DNA from: Streptomyces griseoruber
GTDB taxonomy: Bacteria; Actinomycetota; Actinomycetes; Streptomycetales; Streptomycetaceae
DNA length: 64,000 bases
Reading direction: 5' to 3'
NCBI RefSeq assembly: GCF_001514205.1
Contig: NZ_KQ948769.1
Location: 1,206-65,205, forward strand
Part shown: positions 34,452-43,263 of the stretch, in pieces
Layout of the letters: every line of letters starts with the position of its first letter
How positions within the stretch are numbered: position 1 is the first letter of the stretch
Translations under genes and position numbers: made by a program
Notes under the pieces: generated by a model
Databases searched by the model: none
Seen by the model: the letters and a program-made list of their open reading frames with translations, nothing else
What the model was told of the DNA's origin: nothing

Positions 34452-36223
34452 CCGACGACCAGCACGGAGAGGGCGCGCAGCCCCGGAGCGGCGGCCGCTG
34501 GGACCCGCTGCCCCAGGGCGACTACGACGACGGGGCCACCGCGTTCGTCAAGCTCCCCGAGGGCGGCATCGACGCGCTCCTGGCCGCCGACAGCCCGCTC
34601 GCCGCGCCCGGTCACGGGTATGTGCCGCCGCAGATAGCGGCCGCGCCCCCCGCGACGGACGGCACCTGGGCGGCCCCGGCCGGCGCCACCGAGTGGCCCG
34701 CGCCGCAGCTGCCGCCGGAGACCTCCGGCGGCGACCGGTTCACGTACAACCCGGGCTCGACCGGCCAGTGGAGCTTCACCGACACCTCGGCCGGCCCGGC
34801 GGGACCGCACGCGCCGGGCCCGGGCCACGACGTGACCGGCCAGTGGTCGATCCCGGTGGCCGGCGGCGATCTGCCCGACGAGTCGGGCGAGTTCACCACG
34901 TCGGCCCTGGTCGAGCAGTGGGGCGGCACCCCGCCGGCCACCCTGCCGGGCGGCGCCGCCGCGCCCTGGGCGACCGGCTCCACCAACGGCGCGGGCCAGA
35001 ACTGGGCCCAGCAGGCGCAGCACGCCGACCTCCAGGAGACCGGCCGTCCCGACACCCCCGCGTTCGGGCACGCGCCGGAGCCGGGCGCGTCGCACGACAC
35101 GGCGCACGAGAGCGCGTACGGGCTGGCCGACGACGCGGCGCACGGCACGAGCCACACGCCCGCGTACGGCACCGTCCACCCGCCCGCGCCCGACGTCCGG
35201 CACACCCCTGCGCACGGCGTCGAGCACACGCCCCCGCACGGGGTGGACCACGCCGCGGCGCACACCCTCGACCACGCGCCCGCGGACTCCGCGCCGTCCT
35301 CGGCCGACGCGTCCGGCCCGACCGCCCCCGCCGAGGACGCCGTAGAGGCCGTCGAGGCCGTAGAGGCCCTGGAGGACGTCTCCGAGGCCGAGGGGACCGC
35401 CGGGGCCCCCGGAGGCGCCCGCGGTGCCCACGAGCCCGCAGAGGCCGCTCAGAGCGCCGCCGAGCCCCCCGCCGGACACGACCCGGACGCCGGTCCCCCC
35501 GGCTCCGCCGACCCGGCCGGCCACGCGCACGGGGACGCCGCCGACGACACCGAAGCGGCGCCCGAGGAGTTCCCCCCGCCCCCGGCGGAGGAACACCCCC
35601 TCGCCTCCTACGTCCTGCGCGTCAACGGTTCCGACCGGCCCGTCACCGACGCCTGGATCGGCGAGTCGCTGCTCTACGTCCTGCGTGAGCGCCTCGGCCT
35701 CGCGGGCGCCAAGGACGGCTGCTCCCAGGGCGAGTGCGGGGCCTGCAACGTCCAGGTCGACGGACGGCTCGTCGCCTCCTGCCTGGTCCCGGCCGTCACC
35801 ACCGCCGGCAGCGAGATCCGCACCGTCGAGGGCCTCGCCGTCGACGGGCAGCCCTCCGACGTGCAGCGGGCGCTCGCCCGGTGCGGGGCCGTGCAGTGCG
35901 GTTTCTGCGTGCCCGGCATGGCGATGACCGTGCACGACCTGCTGGAGGGCAACCCCGCGCCCACCGAGCTGGAGACCCGCCAGGCCCTGTGCGGCAACCT
36001 GTGCCGCTGCTCCGGCTACAAGGGTGTCCTGCGGGCCGTGAAGGACGTCGTCGCCGAGCGCGAGGCCCAGGCCGAGGCGGACGCGGACGGCGACGAGGCA
36101 CGTATCCCGCACCAGGCGGGCCCGGGCGCCGGCGGCGTCCACCCGTCGGCGTTCGAGAACCCGGCACAGCCCCACCCGCACGACCCCGTGTACGGACAGG
36201 GCCAGGACGGAGGCCAGGCGTGA
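34448..36223 (+). CDS. [2Fe-2S] subunit with a 385-residue His-rich disordered extension
   Basis: A 591-residue protein. Residues about 388-560 are a normal molybdenum hydroxylase iron-sulfur subunit: C425, C430, C433 and C445 bind the plant-type cluster, and C484, C487, C519 and C521 (QCGFC and LCRC) bind the second. Subunits of this type are normally 160-200 residues long. The first about 385 residues are low-complexity, rich in Pro, Ala, Gly, Glu, with a His-rich stretch at 252-276 (HTPAHGVEHTPPHGVDH). The frame is continuous and GTG 34448 is coupled to the previous gene. The extension may be a spacer, a metal buffer or a docking arm; its function is unknown. Confidence 0.9.
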   Translation: MTDDQHGEGAQPRSGGRWDPLPQGDYDDGATAFVKLPEGGIDALLAADSPLAAPGHGYVPPQIAAAPPATDGTWAAPAGATEWPAPQLPPETSGGDRFTYNPGSTGQWSFTDTSAGPAGPHAPGPGHDVTGQWSIPVAGGDLPDESGEFTTSALVEQWGGTPPATLPGGAAAPWATGSTNGAGQNWAQQAQHADLQETGRPDTPAFGHAPEPGASHDTAHESAYGLADDAAHGTSHTPAYGTVHPPAPDVRHTPAHGVEHTPPHGVDHAAAHTLDHAPADSAPSSADASGPTAPAEDAVEAVEAVEALEDVSEAEGTAGAPGGARGAHEPAEAAQSAAEPPAGHDPDAGPPGSADPAGHAHGDAADDTEAAPEEFPPPPAEEHPLASYVLRVNGSDRPVTDAWIGESLLYVLRERLGLAGAKDGCSQGECGACNVQVDGRLVASCLVPAVTTAGSEIRTVEGLAVDGQPSDVQRALARCGAVQCGFCVPGMAMTVHDLLEGNPAPTELETRQALCGNLCRCSGYKGVLRAVKDVVAEREAQAEADADGDEARIPHQAGPGAGGVHPSAFENPAQPHPHDPVYGQGQDGGQA

Positions 36224-38529
36224 GCAACGAAGCAGCCACCGTGACGACCACCGCGGAGGCCGCCCCGGGCCCCGAGCCGATCCCGCACGGCCTCGGTGCC
36301 TCCCTGCAGCCCGCCGACGCGCGCGCCAAGACGGAGGGCACCTTCCCGTACGCCGCCGACCTGTGGGCCGAGGGCCTGCTGTGGGCGGCCGTGCTGCGCT
36401 CCCCGCACCCGCGCGCGCGGATCGTGTCGATCGACACCTCCCACGCGCGCGAGATGCCCGGCGTGCGCGCCGTCGTCACCCACGAGGACGTCCCCGGCAG
36501 CCCGGTGCACGGCCGCGGCAAGGCCGACCGGCCCGTGTTCGCCTCCGAGGTCGTACGCCATCACGGCGAGCCCATCGCGGCCGTCGCCGCCGACCACCCG
36601 GACACCGCGCGGATGGCCGCCGCGGCCGTCATCGTCGAGTACGAGGTGCTCGACCCGGTGACCGACCCCGAGCTGGCGTTCGAGGCCGACGCGCTGCACC
36701 CCGACGGCAACCTGATCCGGCACATCCCGCTGCACCACGGCGACCAGAGCGCGGCCGGCGAGATCGTCGTCGAGGGCCAGTACCGCATCGGCCGCGCCGA
36801 CCCCGCCCCCATCGGCGCCGAGGCCGGACTCGCCGTGCCCCGCCCCGACGGCGGCGTCGAGCTCTATCTGGCCTCCACCGACCCGCACACCGACCGCGAC
36901 ACCGCCGCGGCCGTCTACGGCCTGGCACCCGATCGGGTGAAGATCGTCGTCACCGGGGTGCCGGGCGCGACGGCCGACCGCGAGGACCAGGGCTTCCAGC
37001 TCCCGCTCGGTCTGCTGGCCCTGAAGACCGGCTGCCCGGTGAAGCTCACGGCGACCCGCGAGGAGTCCTTCCTCGGCCACGTCCACCGCCACCCGACGCT
37101 GCTGCGCTACCGCCACCACGCCGACGCCGAGGGCCGGCTGATCAAGGTCGAGGCCCAGATCCTGCTGGACGCGGGCGCCTACGCCGACACCTCCGCCGAG
37201 GCGCTCGCCGCCGCCGTCTCCTTCGCCTGCGGCCCGTACGTCGTCCCGAACGCCTTCATCGAGGGCTGGGCCGTGCGCACCAACAACCCCCCGTCGGGCC
37301 ATGTGCGCGGCGAGGGCGCGATGCAGGTGTGCGCCGCCTACGAGGCGCAGATGGACAAGCTGGCGAAGAGACTCGGGCTCGACCCGGCCGAGCTGCGGAT
37401 GCGCAACGTCATGGCGACCGGCGACGTCCTGCCCACCGGCCAGACCGTGACCTGCCCGGCGCCGGTCGCCGAACTCCTCCAGGCCGTCCGGGAGTACCCG
37501 CTGCCGCCGCTCCCCAAGGACACCCCCGAGGAGGAGTGGCTGCTGCCCGGCGGCCCCGAGGGCGCGGGCGAACCGGGCGCGGTGCGCCGGGGCGTGGGCT
37601 ACGGCCTCGGCATGGTGCACATGCTCGGCGCGGAGGGCGCCGACGAGGTCTCCACGGCGACCGTGAAGGTCCAGGACGGCGTCGCGACGGTCCTGTGCGC
37701 GGCGGTGGAGACCGGCCAGGGCTTCACCACCCTGGCCCGCCAGATCGTCCAGGAGACCCTCGGCATCGAAGAGGTGCACGTCGCGCCCGTGGACACCGAC
37801 CAGCCCCCCGCCGGCGCGGGCTGCCGGGGCCGGCACACCTGGGTCTCCGGCGGCGCGGTGGAACGCGCGGCCAGGATGGTCCGCACCCAGCTCCTGCAAC
37901 CCCTCGCGCACAAGTTCGGCATGTCCACCGAGCTGCTGCAGATCACCGACGGCAAGATCACCTCGTACGACGGCGTGCTGTCGACGACGGTCGCCGAGGA
38001 ACTGCACGGCAAGGAGCTGTGGGCGACGGCCCAGTGCCGCCCGCACCCGACCGAGCCGCTGGACGGCGCGGGCCAGGGCGACGCGTTCGTGGGCATGGCG
38101 TTCTGCGCGGTCCGCGCGGTCGTCGACGTCGACATCGAGATCGGTTCGGTGCGGGTCGTGGAACTGGCGGTCGCCCAGGACGTCGGCCGGATCCTCAACC
38201 CGGCGCAGCTCGCGGCGAGGATCGAGGCGGGCGTCACCCAGGGCGTGGGCATCGCGCTCACCGAGAACCTGCGCACCCCGCGCGGTCTGATCCGCCACCC
38301 CGACCTCACCGGCTACGCCCTCCCCACGGCTCTCGACGCCCCGGACATCCGGATCGTCAGACTCGTCGAGGAACGGGACGTGGTCGCCCCCTTCGGGGCG
38401 AAGGCGGCCAGCGCGGTCCCGGTGGTGACGTCCCCGGCGGCCATCGCGTCCGCCGTGCGCGCCGCGACGGGCCGCCCCGTCAACCGCCTCCCGATCCGCC
38501 CCCAGGCCGCGGTGGTGACGGGCCAGTGA
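36220..38529 (+). CDS. Molybdopterin-binding-type subunit of a xanthine dehydrogenase-like enzyme, active-site motifs altered
   Basis: A 769-residue large subunit of the xanthine oxidase family. The N-terminal ab hammerhead (DARAKTEGTFPYAADLWAEG) and both Moco domains are recognisable. Two hallmarks are changed: the glycine-rich GGGFGGKE loop reads GVPGATADREDQGF, and the GVGE motif with the catalytic Glu (bovine E1261) reads AASA at 729-732. R-G-x-G-x-M-Q at the FRGFGxPQ position is partly kept. The gene is intact and overlaps both neighbours by four bases, so it is expressed, but classical hydroxylation is doubtful. It may act on another substrate or be non-catalytic. Confidence 0.88.
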   Translation: MSNEAATVTTTAEAAPGPEPIPHGLGASLQPADARAKTEGTFPYAADLWAEGLLWAAVLRSPHPRARIVSIDTSHAREMPGVRAVVTHEDVPGSPVHGRGKADRPVFASEVVRHHGEPIAAVAADHPDTARMAAAAVIVEYEVLDPVTDPELAFEADALHPDGNLIRHIPLHHGDQSAAGEIVVEGQYRIGRADPAPIGAEAGLAVPRPDGGVELYLASTDPHTDRDTAAAVYGLAPDRVKIVVTGVPGATADREDQGFQLPLGLLALKTGCPVKLTATREESFLGHVHRHPTLLRYRHHADAEGRLIKVEAQILLDAGAYADTSAEALAAAVSFACGPYVVPNAFIEGWAVRTNNPPSGHVRGEGAMQVCAAYEAQMDKLAKRLGLDPAELRMRNVMATGDVLPTGQTVTCPAPVAELLQAVREYPLPPLPKDTPEEEWLLPGGPEGAGEPGAVRRGVGYGLGMVHMLGAEGADEVSTATVKVQDGVATVLCAAVETGQGFTTLARQIVQETLGIEEVHVAPVDTDQPPAGAGCRGRHTWVSGGAVERAARMVRTQLLQPLAHKFGMSTELLQITDGKITSYDGVLSTTVAEELHGKELWATAQCRPHPTEPLDGAGQGDAFVGMAFCAVRAVVDVDIEIGSVRVVELAVAQDVGRILNPAQLAARIEAGVTQGVGIALTENLRTPRGLIRHPDLTGYALPTALDAPDIRIVRLVEERDVVAPFGAKAASAVPVVTSPAAIASAVRAATGRPVNRLPIRPQAAVVTGQ

Positions 38530-38642
38530 GCGATCCGCAGCGCTACGAACCCCCGCCGAGCGTGGGCAAACTGCTGCTGTGGATCCTGGTGTTCGCGGTG
38601 GCGGCGCTGGCCGTGGTGCTGGGCGGCGTCTACCTCACGTGA
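38526..38642 (+). CDS. 38-residue single-pass membrane peptide, last gene of the molybdenum hydroxylase-like operon
   Basis: A GTG overlapping the previous stop by four bases opens a 38-codon gene encoding MSDPQRYEPPPSVGKLLLWI and then a hydrophobic helix (LVFAVAALAVVLGGVY). The short hydrophilic N-terminus ending in Lys points inside. It fits a membrane anchor or regulator for the enzyme complex. Translational coupling and the well-formed helix support a real gene; no homologue is recognised. Confidence 0.7.
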   Translation: MSDPQRYEPPPSVGKLLLWILVFAVAALAVVLGGVYLT

Positions 38643-38649
38643 CGGGCTT

Positions 38650-38979
38650 CCCGGAGCGAAGGGCGTCGTCCTCGTCACCGGAGTGATGGCGTCCGGGAAG
38701 TCCACGGTCGCCGAGGCGCCGGTGGCACGGCTGCCGAGGGCCGCCCCTGTGCGCGGGGACGCCTTCCGCCGGACGATCGTCTCCGGCCGTCGTGCCGGAC
38801 GTGGTCCTCGGCCCCGCCCTGCCGGCCTACGTCGGACTCGTCCGCGCCCGCCCGCTGCACGTGGCCGTCCGGGCGCCGGACCCGACGGCGGTGGCCGCCG
38901 GGAGGCCGGCCGGGACAAGACCGGGTACGGGGTGGTCGAGGCGATTCCGGCGGGAAGGGAACGCGCCAGGGTGGTTTGA
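38650..38979 (+). pseudogene. Decayed P-loop kinase-like gene
   Basis: In one frame, VVLVTGVMASGKSTVAEA holds a clear Walker A (GxxxxGKST), then LPRAAPVRGDAFRRTIVSG, the start of a small AAA-type phosphotransferase. The matching continuation VPDVVLGPALPAYVGLVRAR, with RPLHVAV, is in a second frame near 38792, and GRDKTGYGVVEAIPAG returns to the first. No start codon precedes the P-loop. About 60 residues usually present between the first two blocks are missing. Deletion plus frameshifts make the gene non-functional. Identity is by recalled family pattern. Confidence 0.65.
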
Positions 38980-39105
38980 CGTCTCTTCAGTGTGGGCTGC
39001 TGCTGCCGCCCGGGGCGTCGTCGCAGGTCGGGGCCATTGTCAGTGGGCCCGCGTAGGCTGCGGAGCAGTGGGACGGCGCACGCACCTTTCACGCACGGGG
39101 GACCG

Positions 39106-40302
39106 ATGAGCACGGCCAGGAGCACCACCACGATCGTTTTCACCGATGACGAGCTGAACCCCTACGTCACGCACGCCGCGACGCGCCGCTGGCTGACCGG
39201 GCCCGGACTGCCGGGCGAGGGCGGCCTGCTGACGTTCGAGGCGCTGCGCACGGACGGCCTGCGCACGGTCGCCGACTCCACCGGCGACCCCGAGGGCCGG
39301 CTGGCGGCGGAGCTGCGCGACCGCCTGGTGATAGGCGGCATCCTGGGCACCGACGGCCGCGAGCGGGAGTCCGTCCTGCTGGACGGCACGACGGGCGAGA
39401 TCTCCACGACGTACTTCCTGCACGACCGCCCCGACCTGATGGACACCCGCCCCCTGGCGCCCTCCCTGGAGAAGCTGCTGCGCTTCGCGACCGCTGTCGA
39501 CGAACTCGCCGCCCTGCGCGGCCAGTTCGCCTCCTACGCGGGCCGGCTGGGCCCGCAGGCGGTCGCCGAGGCGAGCCGGCAGCTCCTCGCCGTGTTCGAG
39601 GAGGGGGCGGCCGGCGACGGGACCGGCCTCTTCTGGAAGCTGGCCGCCGTGATCCGCCCGCTCGCCCTGGTGGCCGGCCCCGGCACCGCGTCCGGACTGG
39701 CCCTGGACCTGCCGCCCCGCCTCCTGGAGGACGAGTTCGGCGGCGGCGAGGTCGCCCGCTTCGAGGACGTCGACTGCCCGAAGGCCCTCACCCACGCCCC
39801 GACCCGCCGTTTCCTGCGCGAGGTGGGCCTGCCGGAGGAGGTCGTCTGGTTCTCGCTGGAGACGGACATGCCGTTGCAGACCCTCGCCGAGTACTGCGCC
39901 GACGCCTACGAGGGCGTCCTCACCGACGAGCGGCTCCCGCTGAACGCGGACCGGCTGATCCGCCTCGGCCATCTCCTCGAGGACACCAGCCTGGTCGTCG
40001 ACGGCGACTCGGGCGCGGTGCTCAGCTGGAGCGAGCCCGACCTCGCCCTGCGCCCGCTCAACGCCGATGTCTCCACCCTGGCGTTCACCCTCTGGCTGAT
40101 ACGCCGGGAGAAGGCCCTGGACGCGGTCCACGACCTCACCGAGGCCTACGACCAGCTCGCCGAGACGATGTGCCGCACCCTGGCCGCCGTCGACCCGGTC
40201 GCCTGCGACCCGACCCCGAACACCCCCACCGACGACGGCTGGCGCTACTGGCCGGGGATGTTCGAGGACGAGCCGGGCGGCGGACTCTGCGCCGACGTCT
40301 AG
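39106..40302 (+). CDS. Tandem SUKH-4-like protein
   Basis: A 398-residue cytoplasmic protein with two copies of a SUKH-4-like domain. THAATRRWLTGPGLP near residue 23 corresponds to THAPTRRFLREVGLP near 229, each followed by a strand/helix pattern ending in LVIGGILGTDGRERESVLLD or LIRLGHLLEDTSLVVD (the nucleotide-like core) and LLRFATAVDEL or FTLWLIRRE helices. SUKH proteins are often immunity proteins of polymorphic toxins or structural partners. No toxin gene lies next to it. GGGGGA precedes the ATG. The SUKH-4 assignment is motif-based. Confidence 0.75.
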   Translation: MSTARSTTTIVFTDDELNPYVTHAATRRWLTGPGLPGEGGLLTFEALRTDGLRTVADSTGDPEGRLAAELRDRLVIGGILGTDGRERESVLLDGTTGEISTTYFLHDRPDLMDTRPLAPSLEKLLRFATAVDELAALRGQFASYAGRLGPQAVAEASRQLLAVFEEGAAGDGTGLFWKLAAVIRPLALVAGPGTASGLALDLPPRLLEDEFGGGEVARFEDVDCPKALTHAPTRRFLREVGLPEEVVWFSLETDMPLQTLAEYCADAYEGVLTDERLPLNADRLIRLGHLLEDTSLVVDGDSGAVLSWSEPDLALRPLNADVSTLAFTLWLIRREKALDAVHDLTEAYDQLAETMCRTLAAVDPVACDPTPNTPTDDGWRYWPGMFEDEPGGGLCADV

Positions 40303-40341
40303 ACCCTTCCAGGCCCTGGCTTCAGGCCCTGGCGACAGGCC

Positions 40342-42774
40342 CTAGTGGCGGCACCCGGTGACGTCGATCCGCACGATCTGCGGGTCGTGGTCGCTGGCCT
40401 GGTCGGCGAACTCGGCGTTGAGGTGCACCACGTCGTAGTCGTAGCGGGTGACGGCCGGGCTCGTCAGGATGTGGTCCAGGGTCTGCGAGTTGCCGTCGTA
40501 CACATAGGTGTAGCGCTCGGCGGCCGGCAGGGTGGTGATCAGCGGGGTGAGGACCTTGCCGTCGGTGAGCGTGCCGACGGTCCGGGAGAACTCGTAGTCG
40601 TTGAGGTCGCCGAGGACCACCGCCTTGGCGTTCTTGTCGGCGGCGAGCAGCGACTTCACGAAGGTGTTCACCTCGGCCGCCTGCGCCTGACGCTGGGTCT
40701 CGGAGCTTCGGGCCGGCGGCTGGTAGCGGCCGTGCAGGGGCTGGTCGCCGCCCTTGGAGGTGAAGTGGTTGGCGATCACGAACACGGACTCGCCGTGGAA
40801 GACGAACTCACCGACCAGCGGCTTGCGGCTGCTGCTCCAGGCGTCGCTCGTCGGGTCGATCCGGCCGGGGGAGTAGGTGAGGTGCACCCCCTTGCGTGAC
40901 TTCACCACGCTCGTGCCCGTGGTCGCGTCCCCGCCGGCCCGGTCGGTGAAGGAGACGCGCTTGGGGTTGAACAGGAAGACCTGACGGATGTTGCCGCCGG
41001 GCTCGCCGCCGTCCTGGTCGTTGGTGGGGGCGATGTAGCGCCACCGGTAGCGGGGGCCGCCGGCCGCGCGGATGGCGTCGGTGAAGCGGGTGAGGGTGGC
41101 CTCGGAGGTGACCGTGCCGTCGTCCGTGGCGCCGTTGTCGTCCTGGATCTCCTCCAGGGCGACGATGTCGGGCGAGCTGAGGTTGACCGCGACGCCCTGG
41201 GCGAGCCGGTCGAACTTCGTCTGGTCGTCCAGCGCGTCCAGGTTCTCCACGTTGTAGGTGGCGACGGCCAGCTCGTCGCCCTTCTGGCGGCGGGTCACCT
41301 CCTGCTTCAGCCCGTGGTCGACGCGGGTTCCGAGCTGGGTGGCCTGGACGTTGTAGCCGCCGTAGGTGGAGTAGTCGAGGGGGCCGGCGGTGGTGCCGGA
41401 CAGCTCGTCACCGACGTCGGCGGCCGGGGAGGCGGCGGTGTCGAGCGACATCACCTCGATCCGCCCGGTGTTCGGCTGGTCGTAGGAGGAGTACAGGGTG
41501 CCGCCGCGCACGGTCGGGTTCTCGTCGGGCTTGACGGTCACCCACATCTCGCCGTACGAGTTGGCGGCGCCGACGACCCGCGCGTCGGAGAACGCGACCC
41601 GCATGCCCTCGTTCGCCTCGTAGAAGTCCTGGGCGTACACGCCCGGTTCGAGGGCGAGGGACTCGATGCTGCCGCCGCCGGCGGTGGGGATGTAGGCGGA
41701 CGGCACGCTCGTGGCGTCCAGGGTCACGGCGGCGGGCAGGGCGTTGCCGCTGGACAGCACGGTCGCCGTAGGACCGGTGAGCTCGGTGACGGACTGGCTG
41801 GTGCTGCTCGGGTAGTACTCGCTGACCTTGCCGCTGACCAGCACCGAGTCACCGACCGCGACGGTGGGGGTGACGGAGCCGGTGTAGACGAACACACCCT
41901 CGCTGGTGCGGGGGTCGGAGTCGGCGGCCGGGTCCTGGATCCAGTACCCCTTGGACCCGGAGGTCCGGACGCCGGTGACGATGCCCGGGACCCGGGTGAC
42001 GGTCTGTCCGGCGAGCGGGGAGAGACGGGTGGTGCCCTGGATGTCGTGGATGCGGACGGTGCCCGGCTGGGTGGGGTCGTCGCCCCCGCCACCCCCGTCA
42101 CCGTCGCCCGAACCGGGGGTCTGCCCCGCCGAGTTGACGGGGGAGGGCGCCCCGGCGGTGAGGTCGGCGGCGTTGTCGTCGGTGTCGGCGAGGGAGGTGC
42201 CGCGGGCCACGGAGGCGGTGTTGGAGGCCCCGGTGACCGGCCCGCTGCCCTCCCGGACGACCGCCGTGCCGTACCCCACGAGGTCCACGATCCGGCTGTC
42301 GGCGGCGCAGTCGGCGGCGGTCTTGCAGGTCAGCGCGGTCGTACCGGACACCAGCGCGAGGGTGCCGCTGGTGGCGCTCATGGCGATGGTGCCGGTGGCG
42401 TCGGCGGTCGGCAGGGCGGTCGTCCCCCCGGACCCCGCAGCCTCGGCGACGAGGAACCGCCCGCCCGGCGCGACGGACCCGCTGAGCGTGGTCACCTGCC
42501 ACGTCGAGGAGGAGGACGGCGAACCGGGCAGGTACTGCACGCTGTACCCGCTCAGGTCGTAGGCCGCCGACCCCGCGTTGCCGAGTTCGACGAAGTCCCG
42601 GGTCAGGGTCGCCCCCGAGTTGCCGCCACCGCCGTACACCTCGGAGATCACCGCCGAGGCGGACGGCGTCGCGTACGCGGCGGGGAGGGAGATGATGGCG
42701 AACGTACTGGCCACACCCACGGATATCAGGGTGTTGACGCTGCGGCGGGGTCTGCTCCCCGCGGTTCTGGACAC
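40342..42774 (-). CDS. Secreted ExeM/NucH-like endonuclease with lamin-tail domain
   Basis: An 810-residue exported protein. Signal peptide at 1-35 (RPRRSVNTLISVGVASTFAI then AAYA). An LTD lamin-tail domain (ISEVYGGGGNSGATLTRDFVELGN) follows at about 40-150, then a Gly/Asp linker, an OB-like region, and a C-terminal endonuclease/exonuclease/phosphatase domain with ATYNVENLD, VALEEIQDD, NHFTSKGGD, LGDLNDYEF and the final SDHDPQIV. It degrades extracellular DNA or RNA for nutrient recovery. GTG at 42774 follows GAGGAGA. The closest known type is the ExeM/NucH nuclease family. Confidence 0.9.
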   Translation of the reverse strand: MSRTAGSRPRRSVNTLISVGVASTFAIISLPAAYATPSASAVISEVYGGGGNSGATLTRDFVELGNAGSAAYDLSGYSVQYLPGSPSSSSTWQVTTLSGSVAPGGRFLVAEAAGSGGTTALPTADATGTIAMSATSGTLALVSGTTALTCKTAADCAADSRIVDLVGYGTAVVREGSGPVTGASNTASVARGTSLADTDDNAADLTAGAPSPVNSAGQTPGSGDGDGGGGGDDPTQPGTVRIHDIQGTTRLSPLAGQTVTRVPGIVTGVRTSGSKGYWIQDPAADSDPRTSEGVFVYTGSVTPTVAVGDSVLVSGKVSEYYPSSTSQSVTELTGPTATVLSSGNALPAAVTLDATSVPSAYIPTAGGGSIESLALEPGVYAQDFYEANEGMRVAFSDARVVGAANSYGEMWVTVKPDENPTVRGGTLYSSYDQPNTGRIEVMSLDTAASPAADVGDELSGTTAGPLDYSTYGGYNVQATQLGTRVDHGLKQEVTRRQKGDELAVATYNVENLDALDDQTKFDRLAQGVAVNLSSPDIVALEEIQDDNGATDDGTVTSEATLTRFTDAIRAAGGPRYRWRYIAPTNDQDGGEPGGNIRQVFLFNPKRVSFTDRAGGDATTGTSVVKSRKGVHLTYSPGRIDPTSDAWSSSRKPLVGEFVFHGESVFVIANHFTSKGGDQPLHGRYQPPARSSETQRQAQAAEVNTFVKSLLAADKNAKAVVLGDLNDYEFSRTVGTLTDGKVLTPLITTLPAAERYTYVYDGNSQTLDHILTSPAVTRYDYDVVHLNAEFADQASDHDPQIVRIDVTGCRH

Positions 42775-42938
42775 GCTGGCGGTCTCCTCGTACGTCGTCG
42801 GTACGGCCGGGTTCGTGCATGCTGTGGGGGTCGGCTCAAGTTACGCGCGTAGAGGAAGGGTCGCCAAGGGGGCGGAGGTTAAATCCGGGGAACAGTAAGG
42901 GGTTTGGGCACCGGGTACGGCGGCCGAAGGACCGACGG

Positions 42939-42976
42939 CCGTAGGGCCGGCCACTGGCAAGTGGCCGGCCCTACGG
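42939..42976 (-). terminator. Terminator of the tRNA-Cys gene
   Basis: A perfect 17-bp stem with a GGCA loop lies just downstream of the tRNA on the minus strand. Confidence 0.8.
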
Positions 42977-42985
42977 CGGTGTGGG

Positions 42986-43057
42986 AGGCCGTGGCGGGAA
43001 TTGAACCCACGTACCTCGCTTTGCAGGCGAGTCCCTAAGCCACTCGGGCACACGGCC
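42986..43057 (-). tRNA. tRNA-Cys (GCA)
   Basis: A 72-base cloverleaf on the minus strand: acceptor GGCCGTG pairs with CACGGCC, the anticodon arm CTCGC-CTGCAAA-GCGAG reads GCA (Cys), and the T loop is GGTTCAATTCC. The discriminator base is U, as required for Cys tRNA. CCA is not encoded. No integrase or att duplication is next to it. Confidence 0.95.
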
Positions 43058-43263
43058 GGGTCGGGAGCGGGAGGTCGAGGCCCGTTCCGTCGCGGTGAGA
43101 TGACCGTACGGGCGGGGCGGAGGGCGGCTCAAGGGGGACGGCGGCGCTGCAACGAGGCTGCCATGCTGCGTTCACGAACCGGGGGGCGTACGACCAAGGA
43201 GGGAGACGGAGGTCCGTCTTCTGACAGGGGTCAATGTCAGTGGCGGACCTTACGCTTGCGGGC

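Noticed and set aside
42986..43057. tRNA-Cys as an integration site
   Set aside because: No integrase gene, no att repeat and no foreign-looking DNA beside it.
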